Shown here: positions 22,401 through 31,926 of the stretch, in pieces
Position numbering within the stretch: position 1 is the first letter of the stretch
Layout: every line of letters starts with the position of its first letter
Source of the DNA: Galeopsis tetrahit
Taxonomy: Eukaryota > Streptophyta > Magnoliopsida > Lamiales > Lamiaceae
Length of the DNA stretch: 64,000 bases
NCBI GenBank assembly: GCA_963675135.1
Contig: OY776130.1
Coordinates: 28,016,001 to 28,080,000 of the forward strand
Direction: 5' to 3'
Position numbers and translations under genes: made by a program
The notes under the pieces: model-generated
Told to the model about the DNA's origin: nothing
Databases searched by the model: none
What the model saw: only the letters and a program-made list of their open reading frames with translations

Positions 22401-24414
22401 AACCTTTAACATTCAAAGTTCCTTTTCCTATTATCTTTCCTTTTGATCCACCACCATATGTAACATTACCACCATTCAAGGTCACATAATCAGATAAGTA
22501 ATCTATATGTCCTGTCGTATGTCTAGAACAACCACTATCAAAATACCATAGACCAGGTAAACATGCTTTCAAGGATGTGTGAACAACATTACAGGTAACT
22601 TTTGATTTCCATGCAGATTTCTCAGAATGTTTCCTAGGATGTGAAGACATTCTGGATGGCATAAACTCAGTTCTCAAATCCTTAAACATTTTCAAGCAGA
22701 AGGGACGAATATGACCATATCTAAAGCAATAATGACAAATATACTTCCTTTCAAACTTGTGAGAATCTGTTTGAGCAGATGTTACACCAGATGTGCTAGC
22801 ATTTGCCTTCACAAATTTCACAGGTTTTTTAAAATTTTCAGAAATAGAAGCAGTTTCACCATCATAACCTAAACCATAATTATTAGATTTACCAGTAGCT
22901 ATAGCATCATTCACTTTAGAAGCACTCTTGGAAAACTTTTTGAAACTTAAAGTAGAGGTGATCAGTTTCTCCTTCAGTTTACAAACTTCAAGATCTCTTC
23001 TGGTAAGTAAGACTTCTAGCTTAGTGATTGTGTCTTTCAGATCCTCATTCTCTTTATTCAAAGAATTCAGAGAGAGTTTCTGAGAGTTCCAATCATCTAA
23101 CAATTTCTGATATGTCTCATCATCAATCCTTTTTCCTGCATCATCAACAAAACCATTAAAACAGTTCAAATCTGGGTGACTCTGTTTTGATGTTACTGTA
23201 GATGTGAAGACATCAGGTGCAACATCAGAATCTGTATCATCCAGATCATCATCTGAGGAATCATTATAATCAATTCTGGTAAAATGAGCATGTTCATTTT
23301 TATTAAACTCATCAAGATCATCATTATCAGATTCATCACTCAAGGTAGCACTAAAATTCAGTTTTTGCTTCAGTCTGGTATTGGCACACTCATTTGCATA
23401 GTGTCCATAACCAGAACATGCATTGCATTGAACTGATTTTCTAAATTCAGGATCATACCTTGGTTTACCTTCACTCTTTGATGGTCTTGGTGTGAATTGA
23501 CTCTTCCTCCTTTCTGGTTGTGGTGTTGATGTGTTGATTTGGATCTTAGGCTGAATGTTTCCTTTAGATTTATGCATAGACTTCTTAAGAAATTTATTAA
23601 AATGCTTTGTAAGAAGGGCAATGTTGTCAGGATTGCAAAAGCATTCATCAATAAATTCTTCATCCGAATCAACCTCAGTAATGATAGGCTGAATCTCAGA
23701 TTTGTTTGATGTCTCTCCTTTAAAAACAACAACTTTCTTATCATCTTTAGCTTCATCAGTTTGATTAGTGTTTATTTCATAGGTTCTAAGAATACTCACT
23801 AATTCATTTTGACTCAACTTATCAGTATCTTTTGCCTCTTCAATAGCACAAATTTTAGCATCAAATCTTTTAGGAACAAACCTTAATATCTTATGTACTA
23901 CTCTAACATTATAAATAGGGTCACCAAGAGAATGTGATTCATTAATAATCTCACTTAACCTTTCATTGTAGGATGAAATTGTTTCATCTTCCCTCATTCG
24001 GAGATTCTCAAACATTGTCCCCAACATTCGAAGCTTTGTCCTTCGAACACTATCGGAACCTTCACAATGCTCTTGTAACCTGTCCCATGCATCCTTAGAA
24101 GTAGAACATTTAGATATAATTTTAAACATAGAGGTATCAACAGAAGTAAAAATAGCATTTAAGGCTTTAGAATTATATCCTGCTGTTGTTATCTCATCGG
24201 CTGTCCAATCAACTTCTCTCTTAAGTTGAATTTCACCATCGGCATCTGCTGGATTCTTTGGTATGTCCCAACCTGTAAGAACAGTCCTCCAAGCACGTTC
24301 ATCAATTGACTTGATGTACATACGCATCTTAGGCTTCCAATAAGCATAATTTGAACCATCTAAAACGGGTGACCTAAGTGCTGTGGATATGTGATGTGTT
24401 TCCATTGCTAACAT
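19450..24414 (-). CDS. Gag-pol polyprotein of element 2, uninterrupted
   Basis: One open frame of 1654 residues. ATG is at 24414, with a second in-frame ATG three codons on. Gag covers about residues 1-600: N-terminal domain YWKPKMRMYIKS, UBN2-type core (RLQEHCEGSDSVRRTKLRM, VVHKILRFVPKRFDAK), a zinc knuckle CNACSGYGHYANEC near 325, a coiled-coil-like segment, and a second knuckle CHYCFRYGHIRPFC near 560. Protease DSGCSRH is near 622. The HHCC motif (HQRLGH...CGSC) is at about 730-775. Integrase residues are LLHMDLMGP near 810, RTDHGREFEN near 870 and QNGIVERKNRT near 905. Reverse transcriptase has MDVKAAFLNG near 1260 and YVDDIVFG near 1343. RNase H has SDADWAGD near 1503 and AESEYIAAG near 1535. 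All catalytic residues I can check are present. Gag and pol are in one frame with no stop between them, unlike elements 1, 3 and 4. Confidence 0.93.
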   Translation of the reverse strand: MLAMETHHISTALRSPVLDGSNYAYWKPKMRMYIKSIDERAWRTVLTGWDIPKNPADADGEIQLKREVDWTADEITTAGYNSKALNAIFTSVDTSMFKIISKCSTSKDAWDRLQEHCEGSDSVRRTKLRMLGTMFENLRMREDETISSYNERLSEIINESHSLGDPIYNVRVVHKILRFVPKRFDAKICAIEEAKDTDKLSQNELVSILRTYEINTNQTDEAKDDKKVVVFKGETSNKSEIQPIITEVDSDEEFIDECFCNPDNIALLTKHFNKFLKKSMHKSKGNIQPKIQINTSTPQPERRKSQFTPRPSKSEGKPRYDPEFRKSVQCNACSGYGHYANECANTRLKQKLNFSATLSDESDNDDLDEFNKNEHAHFTRIDYNDSSDDDLDDTDSDVAPDVFTSTVTSKQSHPDLNCFNGFVDDAGKRIDDETYQKLLDDWNSQKLSLNSLNKENEDLKDTITKLEVLLTRRDLEVCKLKEKLITSTLSFKKFSKSASKVNDAIATGKSNNYGLGYDGETASISENFKKPVKFVKANASTSGVTSAQTDSHKFERKYICHYCFRYGHIRPFCLKMFKDLRTEFMPSRMSSHPRKHSEKSAWKSKVTCNVVHTSLKACLPGLWYFDSGCSRHTTGHIDYLSDYVTLNGGNVTYGGGSKGKIIGKGTLNVKGFPKLKNVLHVDGLLANLISISQLCDDNLHVKFDKESCYVLNEDDDCLMTGTRSADNCYLIGTNVCNLSKHDENVLWHQRLGHVNYRSMKKLIISDAIKGIPKLSVLNTTVCGSCQKGKQVRVPHRMLSHCSTHRCFELLHMDLMGPMETESIGGKRYSLVVVDDFSRYTWIEFLRDKSETFAAFKVLYKRFKNVFNLKVGRIRTDHGREFENSMFNDFCDKKGILQEYSSPKTPQQNGIVERKNRTLQEMARVMLLSKSLSKRFWAEALNTACHIINRVYIRSGTNQTPYEILNVRKPSVKYFHVFGCVCYILNDRDQLHKFDSKSDKGFFLGYSRNSKAYRVYNLRTNTVQESVNVVFDDDKGLTDDKDEEDVSQVTDNPENTLKSDNAAPNANTSGATSTEQSAIIPQNDQYVPKTNPSSRMGKSHPSDQIIGDATVGVQTRGRIRSNKVDVVRTICMSSICNVVNAECYYSEIEPKNVNEALTDENWINAMHEELNQFERNEVWTLVPRPSHTNVIGTKWIYKNKTDESGNIVRNKARLVAQGYTQVEGVDFDETFAPVARIESIRLLLAIACFIDIKLHQMDVKAAFLNGILNEEAYVEQPKGFEDPQYPDHVYKLKKALYGLKQAPRAWYGRLTDFLLEYGFIRGEADRTLFIKNTGEDLLIAQIYVDDIVFGSTCDKMLNRFVEAMTATFEMSMVGDLNYFLGLQIKQCKDGIFFSQGKYAKNLVKRFGLESSKVMKTPMGSTLKLCKDNGGKDVDPTLYRSMIGSLLYLTSSRPDIMYSVCVCARYQANPKESHLNAVKRIIRYVSGTSELGIWYTKDTNNTLIGYSDADWAGDIDDRKSTSGGCFYMGNNLVSWHSKKQNCVSQSTAESEYIAAGSCCTQLLWLSKMLHDYGIENNILTIFCDNTSAINISKNPVQHSLTKHISIRHHFMRDLVEKNIVKLEYVPTENQNSDIFTKALDHERFSFLRKSLGMCNI

Positions 24415-24466
24415 AAACTAAAACACACTTTAAGCAAGGATCTAAACCTAGTGTCGTCAGGTATCG

Positions 24467-24478
24467 GCTCTGATACCA
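24467..24478 (-). other. PBS of element 2
   Basis: Minus strand TGGTATCAGAGC starts two bases from the 5' LTR edge and is complementary to initiator tRNA-Met. It is the same primer as in elements 1, 3 and 4. Confidence 0.9.
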
Positions 24479-25027
24479 ACTGAAAGTGTGCGGGGGGATG
24501 GTATCTAGTGTTTAAGTAAAAAACAGAACAATGTTACACTGAATGTTGTGACAATTAGTGTAGCATTAACTCTAACAGAATGTGAAAAGTAAACACAGTA
24601 CACAGCGGAAGTCTAAAACACTAAAACACAATACGAACACAATGGAATAATTTTTAACATAGATTTTATTAATAACAAAACCTATGCTAAGCCTTACGGC
24701 GAAAAGTAACTTAGTTCCTAAGTTATACAAAAAGTGTCGTGTGAAATGTCTCAGCAATTACTTCAACATTCCACAAACAGAAACTACAATCGAGGCAGGT
24801 GCCTGAATCCGCAAACAGACTTAAGTGTAAAACACTGTCTAAAGAACTAATCTAATCTTGTGATTCACTCTCACTCGATTCAAAACTAGAACTAAGTACA
24901 CTGGAAGGTGGTATCCCTCGGCGTACGTTAAAAGACACAACTACTGGCCATAACTCCTAACTAGGGTTGAACGCTCAAGGAGGGGTTACTCGAATAGTGC
25001 ATACTTTGAAATGAGAGGCTCTGGCGG

Positions 25028-25035
25028 TATTTATA
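25028..25035 (-). promoter_or_regulatory. TATA box of element 2 5' LTR
   Basis: TATAAATA on the minus strand, positioned to drive the full-length element 2 transcript through gag-pol and the second gene. Confidence 0.65.
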
Positions 25036-25105
25036 GAGAAATACACAGCTTCTAGATCCTTCCATTATGAGATCCTATTTTTTAGGACCTCAACCTCCAT
25101 GATAT

Positions 25106-25231
25106 TTCTAGAACATTCTGCCATCTTCCAGGTCGTTCTACAATGCTCCAAAGTCTTCTAGCACGTTCTCCAACCTTCTGGAATCTTCCAGGTTCCAGAC
25201 TATTGTAGAAGCTTCTAGAATCGTTCCTGAA
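25106..25231 (-). promoter_or_regulatory. Heat-shock-element cluster in element 2 5' LTR
   Basis: The same three arrays as in the 3' LTR, at 25106-25118, 25176-25188 and 25208-25231, with perfect or near-perfect GAA/TTC spacing. They lie directly upstream of the TATA box that would start the genomic transcript. Confidence 0.7.
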
Positions 25232-25359
25232 TGTGAGAGCATTTAGTACAACATTTAATGTAACATTGCAGAAAAGACTTAGAATAAATCAAGGAAGGTC
25301 AAATTAAGATGTTGTTGATAATGTTAAAGCATTTAAGAGTTAACAACATCTACATTTAT

Positions 25360-26666
25360 CCTTTGAAAGATCAGTTTTGTGTGCAGTGTTGAATGTATGT
25401 AAGTACTTGAAAAGTAAATCAACACAAAAGTTTATAGTGGTTCAGAGACTCAAGCTCCTACATCCACTTTCCCTGATTGAACAGGATAATTCCTTCACTC
25501 TTGGAATTAACTTGTTTTATAGTGCCAAGGTGCACTTGATCAATAACACCACTCCTTGGTGAATTGATCCCTAGGATGTCTAGAGTCCTAGTACCCTCTT
25601 CTCAACTCAGAACTGAACTGTTCTTCTCTCAACAGTCAGCTCCTACCACTTCTACTAATACTACAACAACCTTCTCCCTTTCACTCTTGAGAGGGGTAAG
25701 GATTGATGTAAGGTTCCAACTAGTGAGACATCCTTTACAATAAAGATCAGTGTATAAGGATAGGATATCTCTCTAAGCTTGTGTATGGATATACAATAGG
25801 TTCAGCTTAGAAGAAGTGTATGAAGACTAAGATAGTCTTTGAAATCTAGAAAGCACTCTTGCTTGTGAGTTCTTGTTTGAGGTGCTTGGTTGAGGTGCTT
25901 TCAAATGGTCTTCACACTTCTGTATTTATAGACAATTGAAGGATTTGCCCGTTGGAGAGGCAGCCTCAAATTTCCATAAATGTCTTCTTTTAGTTCTTCA
26001 ACTTTGAAGACAGATTCTTGATAGTGACATGTCCTCATTTGGGAAATAAACGGCTGTATAAGCTTTGTCTTCATTCTGCAGCTCTCTTCCCAATGTATGA
26101 CTTTCAGATTCTCTTGTTAGGACATGGACATGGCTTCTGAAGGTTGTTCCAATGATAGGACAACATTCCTTATCAACTGGACAACTCTCCTTATCACTAT
26201 CAGCAGTCTTGCTTATCAGCAAGGTTGGCTTGCTCTTCTTCAGATGACTTGGCTCATACCCTTTTGCTTCACTTCAAAGTGATCTTAGCATGATTCTTTG
26301 GAATCTTTAGGGTGTAGTTGTCTCTTCAGCATGGTTGACCTCAAGCTTTCAGTACACTTCATCAGAATAGATTGTGCTGAGGCAACTCCTCTGGACAACT
26401 CATCTGATCAGCATGTTTGTCCTTCAGGACACTTGGTCATGGTTCCAGAATTTGAGCCTTGAGGGGACTTGATCTTGATAAACTTCAAAGCATAGGTTCC
26501 CCCTCAAATTGTGCATCTATTCAACTAAGAGCTGCCTAACATACCAGCTTCTCATCTAGCCTTTATTCTATATGTTCTAACATCTCTAAAACATATTCAA
26601 CTTGACTTAGGCATGTCTCAGGGCTTTTGGTATTGAATCAAAATATTTCTCATTTTATTCCCAACA
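25360..26666 (-). repeat. 5' LTR of element 1, outer part
   Basis: It continues the LTR broken at 14627 and ends ATTTTATTCCCAACA at 26666, followed by the TSD CTCGG. It contains the family TATA box at 25923-25930 (RC). It shows what the truncated 3' LTR has lost: about 26553-26666. Confidence 0.88.
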
Positions 26667-26671
26667 CTCGG

Positions 26672-27027
26672 CTTAACCACGAAACCGGTTCTTCTCCATT
26701 GAAAGTCGGACAAAACAGTTTTGGTTTCCCTTTTTTCCAATCGTCGCTTCCTCTGTTTGCTCGACGATCCCTCTCACCCTTGCCTGTCGTGTGTACCGAA
26801 TTTATATTGTCTCTAGAACTGGTGTCCGTCACATTGGTTTCTTCTGATGAGGAACTCGAATCCGTCACAGATTCTTTCCAATGTATTCTTTTAGACATCA
26901 TTCTTTCCAACTTCTCCATGGTAGCGCCCATCTTCTCCATGCGATTTCCCATTCTGTTGAGTCCAGGTTCCAACTGATCGAACCTGGCTTCGAGTAGTTA
27001 TATCCTTTCCCGACGAGTTCCCGCCAT
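26672..27027 (-). pseudogene. Gag of the gag-only element, N-terminal part
   Basis: ATG at 27027 lies only about 41 nt inside the LTR edge. The tenth codon is TAA, so this copy is dead from the start. Past it the frame holds a coiled-coil-like stretch (MGNRMEKMGATMEKLER), a charged linker, and KPKLFCPTFNGEEPVSWLSR, the conserved entry to the gypsy gag domain. It is then cut by element 1 and continues at 2622. Confidence 0.75.
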
Positions 27028-27050
27028 TTCCGTCGTGATTCTCAATTCTC

Positions 27051-27068
27051 TCAATGAAAGCACCAATT
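27051..27068 (-). other. Putative PBS of the gag-only element
   Basis: Minus strand AATTGGTGCTTTCATTGA directly follows the 5' LTR. Plant gypsy elements have PBSs of this look. I cannot name the tRNA with confidence. Confidence 0.45.
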
Positions 27069-27468
27069 TGATGAGAATCACGATTCGAAAATCGATTCCG
27101 ACGAATCTCCGACTCAGGCCGACAAAAACGACGGTTTGCAATTTGATTTTGCGTAAAATTGCTATTTCTCAAGTTTTTTCTTTTCTGCCCTTTTTCTCCG
27201 TTTACAACCCTTTATATGGGTATTCACAACTAACCAAGACAAAGTCGTAATCTAACTAATAGAAGTGGGCCAAGTAATAGGTAGGCCCAAAACAAACAAA
27301 TGACAAATACATTATAGAGACCCAAAAGAATTAATACAAGAAGACTAAACAGCTTCTACAAGCCTAATTCACGCGTGCAACCTTTCTTTGGGTATGCCAA
27401 GCCCATTGGACCTTCAACCCGGCTCTCGATGATACGTGTTTTTGAGCCCACGACCCGTATTCGCATCA
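27069..27468 (-). repeat. 5' LTR of the gag-only element
   Basis: 400 bp, matching 1486-1886, ending ...GCATCA followed by the TSD GTGGA at 27469-27473. Confidence 0.9.
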
Positions 27469-27473
27469 GTGGA

Positions 27474-27544
27474 AATTTATGACTCTATTGTATTTATTTT
27501 AAAATGAATCTTATAAGTGCATTTTTTTTATAAATGAAACATAG

Positions 27545-27584
<40 letters not shown>
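27474..27584. repeat. AT-rich interval with a (TA)n microsatellite
   Basis: Host or older DNA between the two stacks. TA dinucleotides run from about 27549 to 27579. It ends TTATAA next to the putative Helitron 3' end. Confidence 0.7.
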
Positions 27585-27610
27585 CTAGTATTGTACCCGT
27601 GCGATGCACG
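27585..27610 (-). other. Putative Helitron 3' end: hairpin plus CTAG
   Basis: A 5-bp stem with 3-base loop at 27598-27610 is followed by nine bases and CTAG, then T at 27584. Spacing and sequence fit known plant Helitron 3' ends. Confidence 0.6.
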
Positions 27611-28374
27611 TGGTTATATATATTTGTGGAGAATTAATTATTATTAAAATATTTTTTGTAAAAAAAAAAAACTCTTTTAGAATTATAGTGAAAAACATTT
27701 AAATTGGTACACCTACCAGCTCTCAACAAAAAATACACCCTTTAATATCCATATTTATGAATGTTGGAATCAAATTTGACCTTAAATGACAAAGTTGTAA
27801 TCACATAATCCTTATTGGTGAAGTTGTTTTTTTTTTTTTTGAAAACTGTAATTATATAGTTTTAAATTTTACTGTATAATTATTTCTTAAAATTATGAAT
27901 ATATGTAAAATAAAAATATACTATAATATTCAAAAAAAAAAAATGAAAACAGTCACTTTTTAACTTTACCCTACAACCCCAAATATGAACATATTTTTCA
28001 AGGAACAAAGAGGAAGTAATAACTTTAATAAAGTTAGTCATATGAGTATGTTGCATTTTAATTACTTAAGATTAATGATTACCCCAATTACCTTATTCTT
28101 AATTAATTGTTTATATTTAAAAAAAAAATGCATATTTATTCATTAAATTCAAAATTAGCACAAAAGTAAAATTTTAGCATGATCATTGCAGTAAGTAAAC
28201 TAACTGGACCAAAAAATTACTCACTAAAGAAAGGGAAAGTTAAATCCTAACAAATTATTCTCTATAAATTTAAAGATGTAGGGAGAAGAAAAGATTCAGA
28301 CCACTTATCAAGAGTTACAACTCTTTAGCACTGAAAATAGATATCAATGCTATTATAGAATGTAATTTTTGAGA
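27611..28374. other. AT-rich DNA, nothing recognised
   Basis: Long A and T runs and no convincing open frame. It lies within the putative Helitron near its 3' end. Confidence 0.5.
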
Positions 28375-28790
28375 CTCTGAAATTCCTTGTAGGGAACCAA
28401 ATCCATCAAAAGGCACCTGGAGTTGGAAAAAGAAAAAAATGATACTTCATACAAAATGCAATTCACCAACTAACTAAGGTTATGAGATTCAAAATCAATG
28501 GGAAACAACGTGTTTTCAAACATCTGGTTAGATTGCATGATCACACTAAAAATATAACAGAGCTCACATGATTCCCAACTGGAATCAAGTTCTGAACAAT
28601 ATATTGTGGATATATAACAAAATTGAAAATAAAACCCATAGAAAAACAACAATGTGCATTACAAAATTGTAGCAGTAGAGCCTTATCTTCTTTGTTGAAT
28701 CCTTTAACAACCTCCCAGAACCACTGAATGGAGGGGCGATCGAAGCAGCAATATACCCAGCGTATGCCTTATTTGCCCTCAGATCATCCA
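28375..28790 (-). pseudogene. HECT E3 ubiquitin ligase (UPL-like) gene fragment
   Basis: One exon-like block (28790 down to about 28645) follows an AG acceptor. It encodes a DDLRANKAYAGY-like start and, after a frame change, QWFWEVVKGFNKEDKALLLQF, a conserved block of the C-terminal HECT domain of plant UPL proteins. After an intron-like gap, a second block from 28416 behind CCAG encodes VPFDGFGSLQGIS, the next conserved block of the same domain. The segment corresponding to VTGTSK between them is decayed, the first block is frameshifted, and homology ends soon after 28375. HECT ligases transfer ubiquitin through a cysteine that lies further downstream and is absent here, so the fragment is not functional. 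Confidence 0.65.
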
Positions 28791-30483
28791 CTAATTAAAA
28801 GGATTACAGTTGTTATAAGAGGAAAATAAATTCACAGTTAATAGGGTAGTTGCTCAAATGAAGTTCAAAACTCACAGTCAATATAAGGCAACCCACATAT
28901 CAAGAGTTTCAACTCCTACATAAGTTTGTTATTTTAATGTAAAATAATATATTTCTCTCCAGTTGCTTTGCAATCAAGTTCATTATACACAAAGAATCCA
29001 AAGACAATTGATGAACGAAGGATGTGTTTGGAAATCTGGTAATTAAATGTGATGAAGTGAGACTTCTACAACCAACCACCATGAGATTCTGAATCAAGAA
29101 TAAATCCAAACCATTCATCATATAACTTCAAGGAAAGCTCTAATATAATGTATGAATTGTCTTTGTTTAGTAATATAATGTCAGCTATATACAGAGGACC
29201 CAATCTTAATTAAAAAGAAGACTTAAAAGTTTATATAAAAGGCAAGAAATAAGGTGAGCAGAGAAAGGCAGTCAGGTAAACTACCAGTATAAAAAATACA
29301 TGAAACCCCTAATATCTAAAGTGTTATCACAGTTTCAAGAACTACAGTAGTTCGATGCAATTCTATATTTAATGAACTCAACAAAGACTATCAAATTATA
29401 TCATGGAAGGCTAATTCAAAAGAATAGTGATTATCTAGAAAGTAATACTAATGTATATCATAAAAAGAGAAAACATTGCCCCTCTAATGTACTTGTGTAA
29501 AAATGCACACCAGATTCAACACATTTTTTTTAGGTAAATCTTCCTAACTTTCAAGAATTTGTAAAATAATTTTCAATGTAATAAGAAGATATTGTATAAT
29601 TTCAACCTTTGAATGAAGTCATGAACTGATAAAGAAAGCTGAATTGAGCTTCAACCCCACCATGCCCAACAACAGCTCTCATGTTTGAACAACTAATATA
29701 GCTTATGGATTTAGGCCTCAGACTGAATGCCCAAGTTGATAGGCCACGCATATAAAACAATCATAGTTGATGCGGATATTATTTTAAACATGTAATCAAT
29801 ATAGTAAAATATGTTTAATCTTACAAATAATTCTTATAAACTACCATTTCATCTTCACAGAAAATAAAATACTTTGACAGTAGTAAATTTTATGTATCAA
29901 TATATACATATATTAAACCTGATTTTGAAACTCCAATAGACTATTAGACTCTCATCCAGATCCAGCTATTACTTAAAGCTTCTAATTTGTGTTTCCTTGA
30001 ATTACATATCAAATTTACAGCAACAGTAGTAGTTCAGCATTGTAATGTAGACATATACAACAACCATTCAATATAGTATAATTTAATATTTACCTGTCCA
30101 ATACTGCATACTGCTCTCTAAAAGAAATCTTTGCATCATCTCGAAAAAAAGTGATCCTATTTTATAAACAATCTGCATCAGTTTTCTCTTGTGATAGTCA
30201 ACCATTTCCTTTTTTGTAATGGTTGTTCGCCTTTCCGGCACCAATTGTCGTATCCTCTAGGTGCTAGCTCCTATTAAAACCGATTGTGTGTTTATGTGAG
30301 ATACATTGAAATATGATTATTTGTTTATCAAAATCTGTAACTCTCAAATCTAACCAAACATTAATTTACAATTCCAAGCAATGGGAATTCATAAAAATCT
30401 ATAATAATCAAAACTTTTGCACTTGAAACTGGTTCACACAATCTGCAAACTCACAAATGTGAAATTGAAAACTGCAAACTCAC
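28791..30483. other. No gene recognised
   Basis: AT-rich, intron-like DNA inside the putative Helitron. The only point I note is the 15-mer CACCAGATTCAACAC near 29508, which recurs near 62493 at the edge of the solo LTR. Confidence 0.5.
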
Positions 30484-30669
30484 AGAGGCGTCAAGGTTGC
30501 GAGTGAGGAAGGTGAAGAGCTCTCTCGGGGTGGTGGCTACGGCGGGGCGGCGGGTAGAAGGAGTCTCTTTTGTGGCTAAATCCCTAAATTCTTCTTCATG
30601 TGCGCGTGAAAGAAGAGAGAAAGGGGCGGTGGCGACCAAGTTTTTGTGCCCTGTGTAATGTAGCGGCAA
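30484..30669 (-). other. GC-rich exon-like fragment
   Basis: On the minus strand an open, GC-rich stretch (TKETPSTRRPAVATTPREL) ends at a good 5' splice-site match, TCT|GTGAGT. It has the look of a plant first exon encoding a transit-peptide-like or disordered N-terminus. The gene is not recognised. Same orientation as the other captured pieces. Confidence 0.3.
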
Positions 30670-30983
30670 CGGTTCAGTGACGACTATGATGACATGAAGC
30701 TGAATGTGATTTGAAGAAGAATGTCAGATGAGTAGCAATTAAAAACTTGCATGATGATAATATAATACATTATGTGTTAAAAAAGAAATTCAGAAATGAA
30801 GATTTTATAGCTTTCGGCAATGACCATGGAGGTTATTTTATATTATTCACAAATAGAACCACTTAACCAATTCTAGCCCCTCCAAAGTTGCCTTTGATCT
30901 CTCCATTTTCAGTATTAGATGTCAATTAATGTGTAAAGCACACGATAAATAAATTAGACACGAATGATGGACAAAAAGAGTAC

Positions 30984-31926
30984 CCATGACTTTTGCAGGA
31001 CCAAGAGACATTCTGATGAACGTGTAAGCAAAGGACATGGTAGCAACAATTATCGAGAGCAACTCCATGTTTTGGAAGTCGGGTATCTGAGATAATACAA
31101 CTTGAACAACTCTGAACAAAAGCTTGAACAAACTGTCCCCGTATTCACATGGAGCATCATGCCCTTCCTTGTGGTAACAATTCGATTTCAGAATCGCCCT
31201 AAATCAATGTGATGTCGTTTAGCTCATAAATCAGATTCTGGAAGCATGAGATGTTATTGAGATCAGAAATCAGATTCAGGAGATCAGTTTTTGAAGCTTG
31301 ATCAAATAATACCTCATACTTATAGCAGCTGTTATAGTGTAAGCAATCCCAAATCCGTAACAACTCTCATGAAGAAATACTCAGACCACCCACTTACTCT
31401 TATCCCCTGTCAAACAATGATTTTTCAGAAACTCTAAGTCTTTAATCCCGTCTCCCTGAATCCCGTTCCTAAAACAACACAATGAGTGAATTCACCAAAT
31501 TAACCTAAACCCCTTCCCATCCTTATTCCTCACAAATTCAACTCATTGTTACTTCAATTAAGACAATTCAAATGCAAGGAACTAACCAATCTCAAACATG
31601 ATTGAATTTATCATCAATTGGTAAAACTCTAAAACAACAATCATTCAAGCATGATATATCCTTCTTCATCTAACTTAAAATCAAAATTTTTGATTGCCCC
31701 TTTAACAGTGACTATAGCAAATGTCATTATTTTTACTTAGATATGAGCTCACAACTTCGACATAGGAGCGGTTTCTGGCATGGCCCATTTCAGGATGAGG
31801 ATATCTGTAACAATCACACAGAAGATTGGAAGAAATAATAGTTATTACACCAAAAATCACCATACAGAGAGGGCATGCAATCCACCCTAACTGAGCCACA
31901 CTCCATTCAGTACCAGTTCTCTTTTT
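30984..31926 (-). pseudogene. Amino acid permease (AAP family) pseudogene
   Basis: Three exons are readable. Exon 1 (31926-31737) has KKRTGT then WSVAQLGWIACP and LLCDCYRYPHPE...RNRSY. Exon 2 (31406-31313) has YGFGIAYTITAAISM. Exon 3 (31198-30984) has NCYHKEGHDAPCEYGDSL, LSQIPDF and ATMSFAYTF. These are signature stretches of plant AAP proton/amino-acid symporters in the right order. Introns 31736-31407 and 31312-31199 have GT...AG ends and keep frame. Defects: about 21 residues of the first membrane helix are missing between TGT and WSVAQ, exon 2 has a stop (WVV*), and nothing follows exon 3. The real gene is a multi-pass plasma-membrane transporter. Retained introns show capture as genomic DNA rather than as a retrocopy. 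Confidence 0.82.

Larger units (their letters stand above)
14628..25354 (-). mobile_element. Element 2: intact-looking Ty1/copia Sirevirus-like retrotransposon with heat-shock-type LTR promoter
   Basis: It spans 10,727 bp with TGAAAG...TCTACA ends as seen on the plus strand (minus-strand LTR TGTAGA...CTTTCA) and TSD TTTAT at 14623-14627 and 25355-25359. Minus-strand order is: 5' LTR 25354-24481, PBS 24478-24467, gag-pol 24414-19450, spacer, second gene 18495-16198, A-rich 3' region, PPT 15506-15494, 3' LTR 15493-14628. By eye the LTRs differ by one substitution and one 8-bp tandem indel. Both genes are open and the catalytic motifs are present. It is the youngest and best preserved element in the window, and the only one I judge possibly autonomous. 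Confidence 0.93.
24481..25354 (-). repeat. 5' LTR of element 2
   Basis: 874 bp, 8 bp longer than the 3' LTR because CTAAAACA is tandemly repeated near 24618. TATA box at 25028-25035 (RC). The TSD TTTAT follows at 25355-25359. Confidence 0.93.
2628..26666 (-). mobile_element. Element 1: Ty1/copia Sirevirus-like retrotransposon, minus strand, degenerate
   Basis: The ends are TGTTGG...CCAACA with TSD CTCGG at 2623-2627 and 26667-26671, inside the gag of the gag-only element. In minus-strand order it has a 5' LTR (13916-26666, split by element 2), PBS (13902-13913), gag (13777-11306), pol (11305-7916), a spacer, a broken env-like gene (7215-4153) and a truncated 3' LTR (4152-2628). The gag type, the extra gene after pol and the initiator tRNA-Met PBS suggest the Sirevirus lineage; that placement is inference, not a phylogeny. 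Disabling changes are a nonsense codon in gag, loss of the protease aspartate, a nonsense codon and frameshift in the env-like gene, and a deletion joining that gene to the 3' LTR. Confidence 0.92.
1486..27468 (-). mobile_element. Gag-only LTR retrotransposon (TR-GAG-like, Ty3/gypsy gag), split by nested insertions
   Basis: Two direct repeats of about 400 bp, each starting TGATGAGAAT and ending ATTCTCATCA (the right copy has one change), lie at 1486-1886 and 27069-27468. They are flanked by the TSD GTGGA at 1481-1485 and 27469-27473. Without the 24-kb insertion at 2628-26666 the element is only about 1.94 kb: LTR, putative PBS, one gag gene, PPT, LTR. There is no room for pol. Such elements with only a gag gene are known in plants as TR-GAG. 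By eye the LTRs differ at about a dozen sites in 400 bp, more than in the elements nested inside, as expected for the oldest layer. Confidence 0.85.

Noticed and set aside
27549..27579. TA repeat as a MITE target or terminal repeat
   Set aside because: It is a simple microsatellite with no paired inverted repeat.
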